From the NCBI RefSeq assembly GCF_000381925.1, contig NZ_KB907307.1:2418001-2482000 (forward strand): a stretch of 64,000 nt of DNA, read 5' to 3'. The position numbers and the translations under genes are program-made. Below the pieces are notes generated by a model that searched no databases, was not told where the DNA came from, and saw only the letters and a program-made list of their open reading frames with translations. This stretch comes from Nocardia sp. BMG111209 (GTDB lineage Bacteria > Actinomycetota > Actinomycetes > Mycobacteriales > Mycobacteriaceae). Positions 1-8,024 of the stretch are shown here, one piece after another (within the stretch, counting starts at the first letter, position 1; every line of letters begins with the position of its first letter).

Positions 1-893
1 GATTCAGGCCACCCGTCGGGAGCGACGAGCCAGATCCGCGCGGTCGGCGCGTAGACATCGGCGGTCACCCCGGCCTCCCCATGCAGATACCCGGCCACCG
101 ACCGCGCCGCCTCGCCCTCCTCGTAGGCCGCACTGCCGGACAGCAAGACGATCGAATCACGGTCGGTGGCCGCCAGGGCATGCCCGAACCGCTTGTCCTG
201 CACCAGAATCCGACCGAGCGTCGCCCCGTCGACCCGCAGGGCCGTGGACCTGCGCCACGGCCCGACCCCCTTGCCGAGGGTGATGTGGAAGTCCCGGGAG
301 TCGCTCGCGACGTGCACGTAGAGCGGAGGCTTCGCTCCCGGCTTGCGCCACAACGTATCCCAGGTGTCCGCGTGGAGCCAGTGACGACCGCCCCGCTCCC
401 GATATCGCAGATCCACCAGCCGATCCCCGCGCCGATATCCCCGGCTCGCCCACCGGCGCGCGAGTTCGGCGTCGTCACCGGACGCGTACGTCACCCCGAT
501 GACGTTGCCCTTCGCATCCTTCAACTCCTGGCCGGCAACATGTTCCGGCTCGAACCGGACGACATTTCCACCCTCGTCGATCCCCGAGAAGCCGCCGTCC
601 GGTTCCGGCCGGGCCACCGGCATCTTCACCTGCGTACGCAGATCGGCGACCGGAACCGGATTGTCCGGCACCGGAATTCCCTCGGCGACCCGGAGGTCCT
701 CCCGCGGAATGCCACCGACGGCCCGAATGCCCGCGACATCACCACCGTCCGCGGATACCGCGGTATGGGCCAGATCCCCACCGGCCCGGCCGTACCGATC
801 CGCGATGGCCCGCACGGCTTTCCGAGATCGCCCGGCCACGGCGTCCCCCACCGCGGACATGAGCTTCTTGGACTCGGCGAACTCCCCCTCCAC
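1..893 (-). CDS. Partial hypothetical protein, possibly toxin-type, C-terminus off the window
   Basis: The frame is open from a GTG at 893 to the window edge, about 297 codons without a stop. The GTG follows a GGGGGCGAGGG purine stretch. An in-frame ATG at 953 lacks a ribosome site and adds an arginine-rich, non-coding-looking stretch, so 893 was preferred. The N-terminal ~60 residues look helical and charged. The rest is rich in Gly, Asp and Arg, with a segment that ends in VLLSG ... VYAPTARIWLV. That pattern resembles modules I recall from very large actinobacterial polymorphic-toxin or secreted proteins, but this is a loose resemblance. No signal peptide or catalytic motif can be named. 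Function unknown. Confidence 0.6.
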   Translation of the reverse strand, partial: MEGEFAESKKLMSAVGDAVAGRSRKAVRAIADRYGRAGGDLAHTAVSADGGDVAGIRAVGGIPREDLRVAEGIPVPDNPVPVADLRTQVKMPVARPEPDGGFSGIDEGGNVVRFEPEHVAGQELKDAKGNVIGVTYASGDDAELARRWASRGYRRGDRLVDLRYRERGGRHWLHADTWDTLWRKPGAKPPLYVHVASDSRDFHITLGKGVGPWRRSTALRVDGATLGRILVQDKRFGHALAATDRDSIVLLSGSAAYEEGEAARSVAGYLHGEAGVTADVYAPTARIWLVAPDGWPE

Positions 894-970
894 GTGCCCT
901 CGCCCCCATCGACCCCGGCAACAGTTGCGAGTCCGGATGCTACCCGCCGGCATCCGGCCCGCACAGGTGC

Positions 971-987
971 TGTCCCCAGTGGAGACA
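971..987 (-). terminator. Weak hairpin after the SDR stop codon
   Basis: TGTCCCC (971-977) and GGAGACA (981-987) form a 7-bp stem with one G-T wobble and a 3-nt loop, just past the stop of the SDR that ends the short minus-strand operon. There is no U-run, so this is only a candidate terminator. Confidence 0.25.
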
Positions 988-992
988 ACGGG

Positions 993-1772
993 TTACCAGG
1001 TGGGGATGTAGCCGCCGTCGATACGGAAGTCGGCACCGGTGATGTTCGCGGCGCGATCGCCGGCGAGCACGACGACCAGGGCGGCGACCTCGTCCGGATT
1101 GGAGAATCGCCCGGTCACGGTGGCGGCCGCGGCACCGGCGGCGACATCACCGGGATCGGTGCCGGAGGCCTTGCCGACGGTGGCGGCGACGCCGTCCGCC
1201 GCCAGCCACAGATCGGTGGCGACCGGTCCCGGACTGATGGTGTTGACCCGGATCCCGCGCGGCCCGAACTCTTTCGACAATCCCTTCGAGAAGGCGATCA
1301 GCGCGGCCTTGGCGGCGCTGTAGTCGATCACGAGCGGTTCCGGCAGCGTGGCGTTGACCGAGCCGATGGACACGATGTTGCCGCTACCGGCGGCGACCAT
1401 CACCGGCAGTGCCGCGCGGACGGCACGCACCGCGGTGAGCAGATTCAGCTCCAGCGTGTGCTGCCATTCGGCGTCGGTGACGCTGAGGAACCCGTCGGTG
1501 CGCGGGGGTGCGCCGCCGACGTTGTTGACGAGGATGTCGATGCGATCCCCCGCCGCGGCGATCAGCCGCGCCGGGCCGTCGGCGGTACCGAGGTCGACCG
1601 TGATCCGTTGTACCGCACCGGTTTCGGTGAGGTCGTCCAGTTCGTCGCCGAAGCGGCGCGCGCCCGCTACCACGCGCGCGCCGGCCGCCGCCAGCGCGCG
1701 CACGGTCGCGAGCCCGATGCCGCGGCTGGCGCCGGTGACCACCGCCACGCGGCCATCGAGTTCGAGTTCCAT
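993..1772 (-). CDS. SDR-family oxidoreductase
   Basis: 259-residue classical short-chain dehydrogenase. The cofactor motif TGASRGIG lies near residue 13, the NNVGG motif follows, a serine-containing SIGSVN segment comes next, and the active-site YSAAK is present. The end GADFRIDGGYIPTW is typical of the family. The start ATG was chosen because the protein then begins directly with MELELDGRVAVVTG, the usual SDR N-terminus; AAAGGGG lies upstream. The gene starts 5 bp after the stop of an alpha/beta hydrolase and is probably co-transcribed with it. It likely oxidises or reduces an alcohol/ketone with NAD(P). The substrate is unknown. Confidence 0.9.
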   Translation of the reverse strand: MELELDGRVAVVTGASRGIGLATVRALAAAGARVVAGARRFGDELDDLTETGAVQRITVDLGTADGPARLIAAAGDRIDILVNNVGGAPPRTDGFLSVTDAEWQHTLELNLLTAVRAVRAALPVMVAAGSGNIVSIGSVNATLPEPLVIDYSAAKAALIAFSKGLSKEFGPRGIRVNTISPGPVATDLWLAADGVAATVGKASGTDPGDVAAGAAAATVTGRFSNPDEVAALVVVLAGDRAANITGADFRIDGGYIPTW

Positions 1773-1777
1773 ATGGA

Positions 1778-2578
1778 TCAGAAGCCCCTTTCGGCCAACC
1801 AGGTCAGGCAGGCGTCGGCAACTTCGGCCCAGCCGTGGTCGATGGTCAGCGAATGCCCGCGGTCGGGGAATTCGATGAGGTCGGTGGGGGCGTCGGTGTG
1901 CCGGTACTGCTTCAGCGTCGCTTTGGTGATCACCTCGGGCACAGTGTGGTCCTGTCCCCCGGCGATCAGCAGCAACGGCGCGCCGGTGTCGCGGTCGGTC
2001 TGCACCTTCGCGGGCGAGTGCAGGGAGAAATTCGCCACGGCGGCCTCGAACAACGGCCGTCCGGGTGCCGGGATCGTGTAGCGGGCGAACAGCTCCTTGG
2101 ATTCCAATTCGGGCACGGCGTTGCCGAAGGCGTACCGGAACTGGTCCTCGGTCAGTTCGACCGCGCGGTGGATGTTGGCCGGGTTGCGGAACACCGGCAG
2201 CGTCGCGTGCAGCGACGACAACGGCAGCGGCAGAACACCTTTGATCTGCGCGGCGTCGATACCGATCGCGGCGGCGGCGGTACCCTCGCCGAGCAGCTTC
2301 TGGGCGATCATGCCGCCGAACGAGTGACCGATGACGATCGGCGCGGCCGGCAGCCCGCTGATGATGTCGGTGTAGTGCGCGTCCACGGCATCGATGCCTC
2401 GATCGGCGATGGCGTCGGGATTCTCGCGGCTGTCGGCGACGGTCGCGGCGACCCCGGGCCAGCCGGGGGCGATCGCGGTGTAGCCGGCGGCGGCGAACCG
2501 CTCGATCCACGGCTGCCAGGAGTCGGGATGCAGCCACAGTCCGTGGATGAATACCACCGGGGGCTTCGTCGTGCTCAT
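1778..2578 (-). CDS. Alpha/beta hydrolase (cytosolic)
   Basis: 266 residues with a complete alpha/beta-hydrolase triad: nucleophile Ser86 in GHSFGG, Asp210 in GGQDHTVP and His242 in RGHSLT. The oxyanion-side HG motif (FIHGLW) is at residues 10-15. There is no signal peptide. AGGA lies upstream of the ATG. It sits between a secreted hydrolase of similar size and an SDR in one orientation, so an operon of two hydrolases and a dehydrogenase is likely. Probably an esterase or lactonase; the substrate cannot be read from the sequence. Confidence 0.88.
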   Translation of the reverse strand: MSTTKPPVVFIHGLWLHPDSWQPWIERFAAAGYTAIAPGWPGVAATVADSRENPDAIADRGIDAVDAHYTDIISGLPAAPIVIGHSFGGMIAQKLLGEGTAAAAIGIDAAQIKGVLPLPLSSLHATLPVFRNPANIHRAVELTEDQFRYAFGNAVPELESKELFARYTIPAPGRPLFEAAVANFSLHSPAKVQTDRDTGAPLLLIAGGQDHTVPEVITKATLKQYRHTDAPTDLIEFPDRGHSLTIDHGWAEVADACLTWLAERGF

Positions 2579-2642
2579 GATGTGTTCCTGTTCTGTCGGT
2601 GCGGAGTGGTTGTCCGGAGACGGTTCAGTCGGTGCGGGACGG

Positions 2643-3458
2643 TTATCCGGTGACGGTCGCCGCGGCGTCGAGGACGATCGCGGTGACGGCCTCGGGATGG
2701 GCGACCATCACCGCATGCGAGGAATGCACCCGTTCGACACGAGCGTGCGCGCGCTCTGCCATGTATTCCTGCCCGGCCGGCGGAATCGCGTTGTCGTCGA
2801 GGGTGATCAGGTCCCAGGACGGGACCGTCCGCCATGCCGGCGGTCCGGAGGGATCCAGTTGCGCGGTCAGCGCCAGCGGATGCTGGGTCGCGGCCATCCG
2901 CTGCTGCTGGGCCGGGGCCACGTCGGCGGCGAACACCTGCGCGAAGTCCTCGGTCTTGATGTACACATCGGGGTCGACGGTGCCGGCGCGGGGCCGGATG
3001 TCGATGGTCGCCGGGCCCAGTAGCCCGCCGGGGAAACGGACGGGATCGACGGCGGTGGTGATACTTTCACCCTGGTCGGGCAGGAACGCCCCGACATACA
3101 CCAAGGCTTGCACATTCGGTACGCCACGAGCGGCGTTGGTGATCACCGCACCCCCGTAGGAGTGCCCGACCAGCACGATCGGCCCCGGAATCGCCTCCAG
3201 CGCCGCGCGCACGGCATCCGCGTCGGAGGCGACCCCGCGCAGCGGATTGTCCACCGCGACAGCCCGGTAGCCGTGATCACGCAGCTCGGCGATCGTGGTG
3301 TCCCAGCCGCTGGAGTCGGCGAACGCGCCGTGCACGAACACGATCGTGGGCAATCCTGCGGCCTGCGCGGGCACCACCACCGACACCGTCGCGGCCACCG
3401 GGGTCAGCGCGATCACCGCCGCGAAAACAATTCGGCTCCAAGTGAATCTGGTCTTCAT
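2643..3458 (-). CDS. Secreted alpha/beta hydrolase
   Basis: 271 residues. The N-terminus MKTRFTWSRI followed by a hydrophobic run and the sequence VPAQA-AG gives a Sec-type signal peptide with cleavage near residue 33. FVHGAFADS gives the oxyanion region, GHSYGG (Ser100) the nucleophile, and the C-terminal SSHAVMVAHPE the catalytic His. It belongs to the family of small esterase-like alpha/beta hydrolases of 230-280 residues common in actinomycetes. GGGAGAGACC precedes the ATG. It is the first gene of the minus-strand set, and its promoter lies in the gap with two perfect dyads at 3531-3581. Confidence 0.88.
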   Translation of the reverse strand: MKTRFTWSRIVFAAVIALTPVAATVSVVVPAQAAGLPTIVFVHGAFADSSGWDTTIAELRDHGYRAVAVDNPLRGVASDADAVRAALEAIPGPIVLVGHSYGGAVITNAARGVPNVQALVYVGAFLPDQGESITTAVDPVRFPGGLLGPATIDIRPRAGTVDPDVYIKTEDFAQVFAADVAPAQQQRMAATQHPLALTAQLDPSGPPAWRTVPSWDLITLDDNAIPPAGQEYMAERAHARVERVHSSHAVMVAHPEAVTAIVLDAAATVTG

Positions 3459-3530
3459 GATGGTCTCTCCCTCTGCGCCACCGCTGTCGCGGTATGCGGA
3501 TCGACAATACGGACCACCACGGCGTCCACG

Positions 3531-3550
3531 CTTCGGTCAATCGACCGAAG
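3531..3550. promoter_or_regulatory. Perfect inverted repeat, probable operator
   Basis: CTTCGGTC (3531-3538) and GACCGAAG (3543-3550) are exact reverse complements separated by AATC. The site lies in the 296-bp gap between divergent genes, 73-92 bp upstream of the hydrolase start. No regulator gene is adjacent, so the binding protein is unknown. Confidence 0.55.
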
Positions 3551-3555
3551 TCGAT

Positions 3556-3581
3556 ACCTGTGCCGACCTCCCGGCACAGGT
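3556..3581. promoter_or_regulatory. Second perfect inverted repeat (10-bp arms)
   Basis: ACCTGTGCCG (3556-3565) and CGGCACAGGT (3572-3581) are exact reverse complements around a 6-nt centre. It begins 5 bp after the first dyad but has an unrelated sequence. Without a T-run or a nearby stop codon it reads better as an operator than as a terminator. Confidence 0.5.
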
Positions 3582-3754
3582 CCGCTTCCTGCTCACACCG
3601 TGCCGGATCGACCGCAGTCACCACCGATGCGCCGCGCAGTCGGACGACCGAAGACGCCCGGACCGAACCCCGCCAACATGATTCGTCCGGTGCAACCCGA
3701 CACCATTCCGCGCGTACCGAAACACGATGCGCCACTTACCCCGAAGGTGACAGC

Positions 3755-4141
3755 ATGCACAGACCGATCGACATCGTCCGCAGGGCCTACACCGCCATCG
3801 CCCTCGGCGACACGGCCACTCTGACCGCATTGACCCACCCGGACATCCGAATTCATCAGAGTGCGGAACTGCCCTACGGCGGCGACTACGCCGGCATCAC
3901 CGGCCTGCACGAGTACCTGACCAACTCGCACGCCATCCTGGACAGTACCATCGACCCCGGCGAACTGTTCACCACCGGAGACCTCGTCCTCCAGGCCGGC
4001 TACCACCTCGGCACCACCCGCTCGACCGGAACACCCTTCGACGTCCCCGAAATCCACATCTGGCGAATCCGCCACGGCAGAATCGTCGAACTGTCCGTCT
4101 ATCTGGACGACACGGCCCTGCTCGCCGCACTCACCACGTAG
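3755..4141 (+). CDS. SnoaL-like / nuclear transport factor 2 fold protein
   Basis: 128 residues. The N-terminus with IVRRAYTAIALGD and HPDIRIH, and the later EIHIWRIRHGRIVELSVYLD, is the typical SnoaL-like polyketide-cyclase/NTF2 pattern. The ATG at 3755 was chosen over an earlier start at 3494 because GAAGGTGA sits 3-10 bp upstream and the family begins here. It is transcribed divergently from the hydrolase operon. Members bind or isomerise small hydrophobic molecules; the role here is unknown. Confidence 0.85.
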   Translation: MHRPIDIVRRAYTAIALGDTATLTALTHPDIRIHQSAELPYGGDYAGITGLHEYLTNSHAILDSTIDPGELFTTGDLVLQAGYHLGTTRSTGTPFDVPEIHIWRIRHGRIVELSVYLDDTALLAALTT

Positions 4142-4301
4142 ACCCGGCGGCTAGCCCCGCCGATGCCCGAGCCGGCACGAAGCAGGTCATGGCCGGCGGA
4201 TCCGGGCGGCCCGGGCGTCGAAGGCGCGCAGCGCCGCCGGCACCGAGCGCGCGGACGTCACCGGGCGCGAGCCCGGTGCGGTGATTCGACCCGCCGGGTC
4301 G

Positions 4302-5417
4302 TCATCGGGACCGTTCCATCGAGTCGTCGGGATACGGATTGCCGAGCCGGGGCCGGATGGCGTTCCAGGGGTCGGCGAACGGCTGCCGGTTGCCGCGGTA
4401 CGGCGACAGTCGCTGCAACCACAGCCGTACCAGGGGCGCCGCGGGCCGGGCCAGGTATCGCAACAGGCCCGCTTTGGCCCGGATCTCGTCGAGCATGACG
4501 GGCCAGGAGTGCTGCTGGAACCCGAGGACCTGCTGGGAACGTTCGGTGTCGACCCAGTCGGTGGCGAACCAGTCGTCGTCCTTGTCCGGATTACCGGGCT
4601 TGGCCCCGGGGAAGGCGTTCTTCAGCCCGATCGCGTCGGCCATCGCGACGGTGACGTCCTGGTGGCGCTGCCGGTGGGTGGCATCGCCGCCGATGAGGAA
4701 GGCTTCGCCGGTGGCCGATGTGGTGAGCGCGGCGTCGATGGCGACGGCGATATCGCGGACGTCGACGGTCTGGATCCGGCCGTCGCCGGGAAGCGCGGCT
4801 TGGAAGTGCAGCATATCGGCGTTGATGGCGATATCGAGGTCCACGCTCAGCACCGCCGCGAGGCGCAGGATCACCCAGTCCAGCGGCGACGATCGGATCA
4901 GCCGCTCGGCCTCGGCCTTGTGAGCGCCGTAGACATCCACCGGCCGGATCGGGCTGTCGGGCCGCAACGGCCCGTCGACGCGGTGCGGATTACGGGTGCC
5001 GTGGACCGCGATACTCGAGGCCTGCACGAATCGGGGTGGGGTGGGCAGCGCGGCGGCCGCGCGCAGGATCGACGCGGTCGCATCGACGTTGACCGCTCGC
5101 GCCAGGCGCGGATTGCGGTAGCACTGGGGCGGAATGATCGCGGCCAGATGCACGATATGGGTCGGAGCGACGGTACCGATCACGGTGTCCACCTGCCCCG
5201 GATCGGTCAGATCCGCCCACCGGACCCGGAGGTCCGGGCCGGAGAACCGTTGGGCGGCACGGCGGTTGGCGGGCAGATCCAGGTCGGTGGCGACGACCGC
5301 GTATCCCCGGTCGAGGAGCCGGCGCAGGGTCGCCGTGCCCACCAGGCCGAATGCGCCGGTCACCAGGATCGGGCCGAGGCGCGCGGCGCGCGGGTCTGTG
5401 GAATCCGGAGTGGGCAT
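4302..5417 (-). CDS. NAD-dependent epimerase/dehydratase family protein
   Basis: 371 residues. The Rossmann motif GAFGLVGTATL lies near residue 25, followed by a TDLDLP acidic stretch, HLAAIIPPQ, ASSIAVHG, and the catalytic YGAHK. This is an extended SDR acting on a sugar or hydrophobic alcohol. The start at 5417 is preceded by AGGAG at about 12 bp and places the glycine motif near the N-terminus as usual; a start 24 codons earlier is possible. The arginine-rich C-terminal 60 residues are beyond the core domain. The gene lies 93 bp downstream of the norD-like gene and may read through from it. Confidence 0.87.
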   Translation of the reverse strand: MPTPDSTDPRAARLGPILVTGAFGLVGTATLRRLLDRGYAVVATDLDLPANRRAAQRFSGPDLRVRWADLTDPGQVDTVIGTVAPTHIVHLAAIIPPQCYRNPRLARAVNVDATASILRAAAALPTPPRFVQASSIAVHGTRNPHRVDGPLRPDSPIRPVDVYGAHKAEAERLIRSSPLDWVILRLAAVLSVDLDIAINADMLHFQAALPGDGRIQTVDVRDIAVAIDAALTTSATGEAFLIGGDATHRQRHQDVTVAMADAIGLKNAFPGAKPGNPDKDDDWFATDWVDTERSQQVLGFQQHSWPVMLDEIRAKAGLLRYLARPAAPLVRLWLQRLSPYRGNRQPFADPWNAIRPRLGNPYPDDSMERSR

Positions 5418-5510
5418 GGGCTTTTCGGCTCCTGTTCGGTCACGTCCCGGCACACCGTGGGCATCGGGATGGATGTGGTTGTGCGGCAACGGATCTGCCG
5501 CGTCCCGGTA

Positions 5511-7196
5511 TCAGGCCCGCCGCTGTACCGGTGCGGCCAGTTGCCGCAGCGCGGACAGGAACAGCTCGTCCATCCGCGGACTCAGCTCGGCCAGCACCGG
5601 AGCGGCGGCGTGACCGGTCGAGCCGAAGACCCGTTCGAGGCTGTCGGCGGTGGTGGTGGCGCCGATCGACAGGCACAGGCAGGCGATCCCGTCGATCCGC
5701 AGTTCCTCGAGGGCCTTCGCGGCATCGGCCTCGGCGTAGCGGCCCTCGTAGCCGTCGTCGTAGGGCAGGCCGTCGGACAGCACGACCAGCAGCCGGCTCG
5801 GGGTACCCGCCTCGGTGGCGAGCAGGTCACCCGCACCGCGGATGGCGGCCCCGAGCCGGGTGTACCCGGAGGGCTGCAACCGGTCGAGCCGGGCTCGGGC
5901 CGCCGCGTCGAACCGCTGACCGAAGGTCTTGATCGCGGGCAGGTGCACGGCATGCCGGCCCTGGGATCGGAAGGCGTACAGGGCAACTCGATCGCCGAGC
6001 TCCGCCAGCGTCGCGGTCAGTACCGCGGCGGCCCGGCGCTGGTGGTCGTGCACGGATCGGCCGGCGAGATCGGCGTCGGTGGCCGATCCCGAGGCGTCGA
6101 GGAGGACGAGCACGCCGAGATCGCGGGCGAGTTTGCGACGTTCGAGGTGGACATGTTCCGGTGGCGAGTAGCCGCTGCGCACGTCGACGAACAGATCGAC
6201 GAGCGCTTCCAGGTCGAGATCGTCACCGTCGGGACGGCCGCGCAGCACCTTCGGCCCGAGACCGACCCGGGCCAGACGTGCGCGCAGCACCTCGTCACGC
6301 GGCACACCGACGCCGGTGCTGTCGGTGGCCGCGGCCAGCGGGAAGTCGACGACCCGGCACCACTCGGGCCGATACCGGTGGCGATGGACGTCCCACTCCG
6401 GATGCAGCGCACCGCCGACACCGATCGCGGCAGCGGGTTTTCCGTTGTCGGTGAACCGGATTCGCGTGGGCAGCGGCCGGCCGTGCGCACCGACGGCGGC
6501 CCGCCGCAGCGCACGGACCGGTGTCTCCGCACCGGCCGCGCCGTCACCGGCCGAGCGGGTACTGCCGAGCAGTCTGCGGATGTAGTCCGCCAGAGTCCGT
6601 GAGCCGAGCGGATTGTCGAACAGTTTCAGGATCCTGCTCGGCTCGGACTGCTCGTCGTCGCCGTCCTCGTCGGCGTCGGGAGTGTCGGTGGGACGGAAGT
6701 CCAGGCGCAGTTCGGCGTCGGTGGCCCGGGTGCCGGGGCCACCGGCGGCCGGCCGCCGGGACGGCTTGATCACACCGAACCACGGCGGCGGATCCGCCAC
6801 CGCCGCACGGCTTCCGGCCAGCGCGAGCGATTCGTCCGCGGTCGCCGTGCGCGGCGCCTCGTGGCCGGCGAGGTCCGCGGCGAGTGGCAGCCGCCCGGCC
6901 AGATCGGCGAGCACCCGCCGGCCCTCCAGCGCCAGATAGCGGCGGGCCACCCCGGGACGTCCCCACAGCGCCTTGACCATTCGCGGCTCCAGGCTCCCGG
7001 CCCCCAGCAGGGCGCTCTGCACGAGCATCTCGCGCCGCTGTTCGGCCGGCGGCCGACCGGCCGAGACGAATACGACCCGGCCGTCGGTGTGCGCCGCCAC
7101 ACCCGCCGCCGCCTCGGCGACCTGCACGGCCCGACCGGCGAGGAATCCGGCCAGCAACCGGAACCGTTCGGGCCCGATGGGTTCGGAGCCGGTCAC
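5511..7196 (-). CDS. NorD-like VWA-domain protein
   Basis: 561 residues. The C-terminal ~200 residues form a von Willebrand A domain with the MIDAS motif DASGS, then a conserved GYTRLGAAIRGAG segment and LSDGLPYDD. The N-terminal part is helical and low in motifs, as in NorD/CbbO-type proteins. The GTG start overlaps the stop of the upstream MoxR ATPase by 4 bp (GTGA), so the two are translationally coupled. Known partners of this type work as a MoxR-VWA chaperone pair that activates or inserts metal into an enzyme. No NorB/NorC nitric oxide reductase is present in the window, so the client is probably something else. Confidence 0.85.
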   Translation of the reverse strand: MTGSEPIGPERFRLLAGFLAGRAVQVAEAAAGVAAHTDGRVVFVSAGRPPAEQRREMLVQSALLGAGSLEPRMVKALWGRPGVARRYLALEGRRVLADLAGRLPLAADLAGHEAPRTATADESLALAGSRAAVADPPPWFGVIKPSRRPAAGGPGTRATDAELRLDFRPTDTPDADEDGDDEQSEPSRILKLFDNPLGSRTLADYIRRLLGSTRSAGDGAAGAETPVRALRRAAVGAHGRPLPTRIRFTDNGKPAAAIGVGGALHPEWDVHRHRYRPEWCRVVDFPLAAATDSTGVGVPRDEVLRARLARVGLGPKVLRGRPDGDDLDLEALVDLFVDVRSGYSPPEHVHLERRKLARDLGVLVLLDASGSATDADLAGRSVHDHQRRAAAVLTATLAELGDRVALYAFRSQGRHAVHLPAIKTFGQRFDAAARARLDRLQPSGYTRLGAAIRGAGDLLATEAGTPSRLLVVLSDGLPYDDGYEGRYAEADAAKALEELRIDGIACLCLSIGATTTADSLERVFGSTGHAAAPVLAELSPRMDELFLSALRQLAAPVQRRA

Positions 7197-7999
7197 GGCC
7201 GCGGCAGGACGGCGTCGACGAGTTCGCCGAGCGCGCGCACGATCTCCGCGTCGTCGGAGAGGGTCTGCACGACGGCGGCCTGCGCGGCGCTGCGCAGGCT
7301 CAGTCCCTCCGCGACGAGTCCGCCGGCGAGGATCAGCATCCGGGTCGAGGACACCTCACGCAGTGGGGAACCGTCCAGCGTCCGGATGGCCTGCGCGAGA
7401 GTGACCAGGGATTGCGCTGTGCCGGTGTCGATTCCGGCCTCGCGCGCGACGATCTCCGTCTCGATCTCCGGCGGCGGGAAGTCGAGGGCGATGGCGACGA
7501 AACGCTGGCGGGTCGATTCCTTGAGGTTCTTCAGCACACTCTGATAGCCGGGGTTGTAGGAGATCACCAGCTGGAAACCCGGCGCCGCGGGCACGATGAC
7601 GCCGAGCCGATCGACCGGCAACTCCCGGCGGTGATCGGCCAGCGGGTGGATGACCACGGTCGTGTCCTGGCGGGCCTCCACCACCTCGTCCAGATAGAAG
7701 ATCGCCCCCGCCCGCACCGCGCGCGTCAAAGGCCCGTCCACCCAGACCGTTTCGCCACCCTTGAGCAGGAACCGGCCCACCAGGTCCGCCGAGGTCATGT
7801 CCTCGTGCCCGGCGACGGTGATCAGCTCACGGCCGAGCTCGTGGGCCATCGCCTGCACGAAACGGGTCTTCCCGCATCCGGTGGGTCCTTTCAGCAGCAC
7901 CGGCAGACCCCGGCCGGCCGCGGCGCGGAAGACCTCCGCCTCGTCACCCACCGACCGGTAGAACGGCGCCCTCGGCTCGGACAGCACGGCAGTAGCCAT
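7193..7999 (-). CDS. NorQ/CbbQ-type MoxR AAA+ ATPase
   Basis: 268 residues. Walker A is GPTGCGKT, Walker B is IFYLDEV, and a MoxR-type SYNPGYQS segment and TRQRF arginine region follow. The NorQ/CbbQ length and arrangement fit. The ATG at 7999 has AGGAG 8 bp upstream; an earlier in-frame start would run into the upstream membrane-protein gene. It overlaps the VWA gene by 4 bp and lies 25 bp after the AveC-like gene, so the three form one operon. It probably remodels or activates a metalloenzyme together with the VWA partner. Confidence 0.9.
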   Translation of the reverse strand: MATAVLSEPRAPFYRSVGDEAEVFRAAAGRGLPVLLKGPTGCGKTRFVQAMAHELGRELITVAGHEDMTSADLVGRFLLKGGETVWVDGPLTRAVRAGAIFYLDEVVEARQDTTVVIHPLADHRRELPVDRLGVIVPAAPGFQLVISYNPGYQSVLKNLKESTRQRFVAIALDFPPPEIETEIVAREAGIDTGTAQSLVTLAQAIRTLDGSPLREVSSTRMLILAGGLVAEGLSLRSAAQAAVVQTLSDDAEIVRALGELVDAVLPRP

Positions 8000-8024
8000 A
8001 TCCACACTCCTCACGTCGAAATTC

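Noticed and set aside
81..2081. Long plus-strand open frame across the first genes
   Set aside because: Arg/Gly/Asp-rich translation with no motif, antisense to clear SDR and hydrolase genes.
4281..6602. 773-codon plus-strand open frame
   Set aside because: Antisense to the epimerase and NorD-like genes, low-complexity translation; GC-driven artefact.
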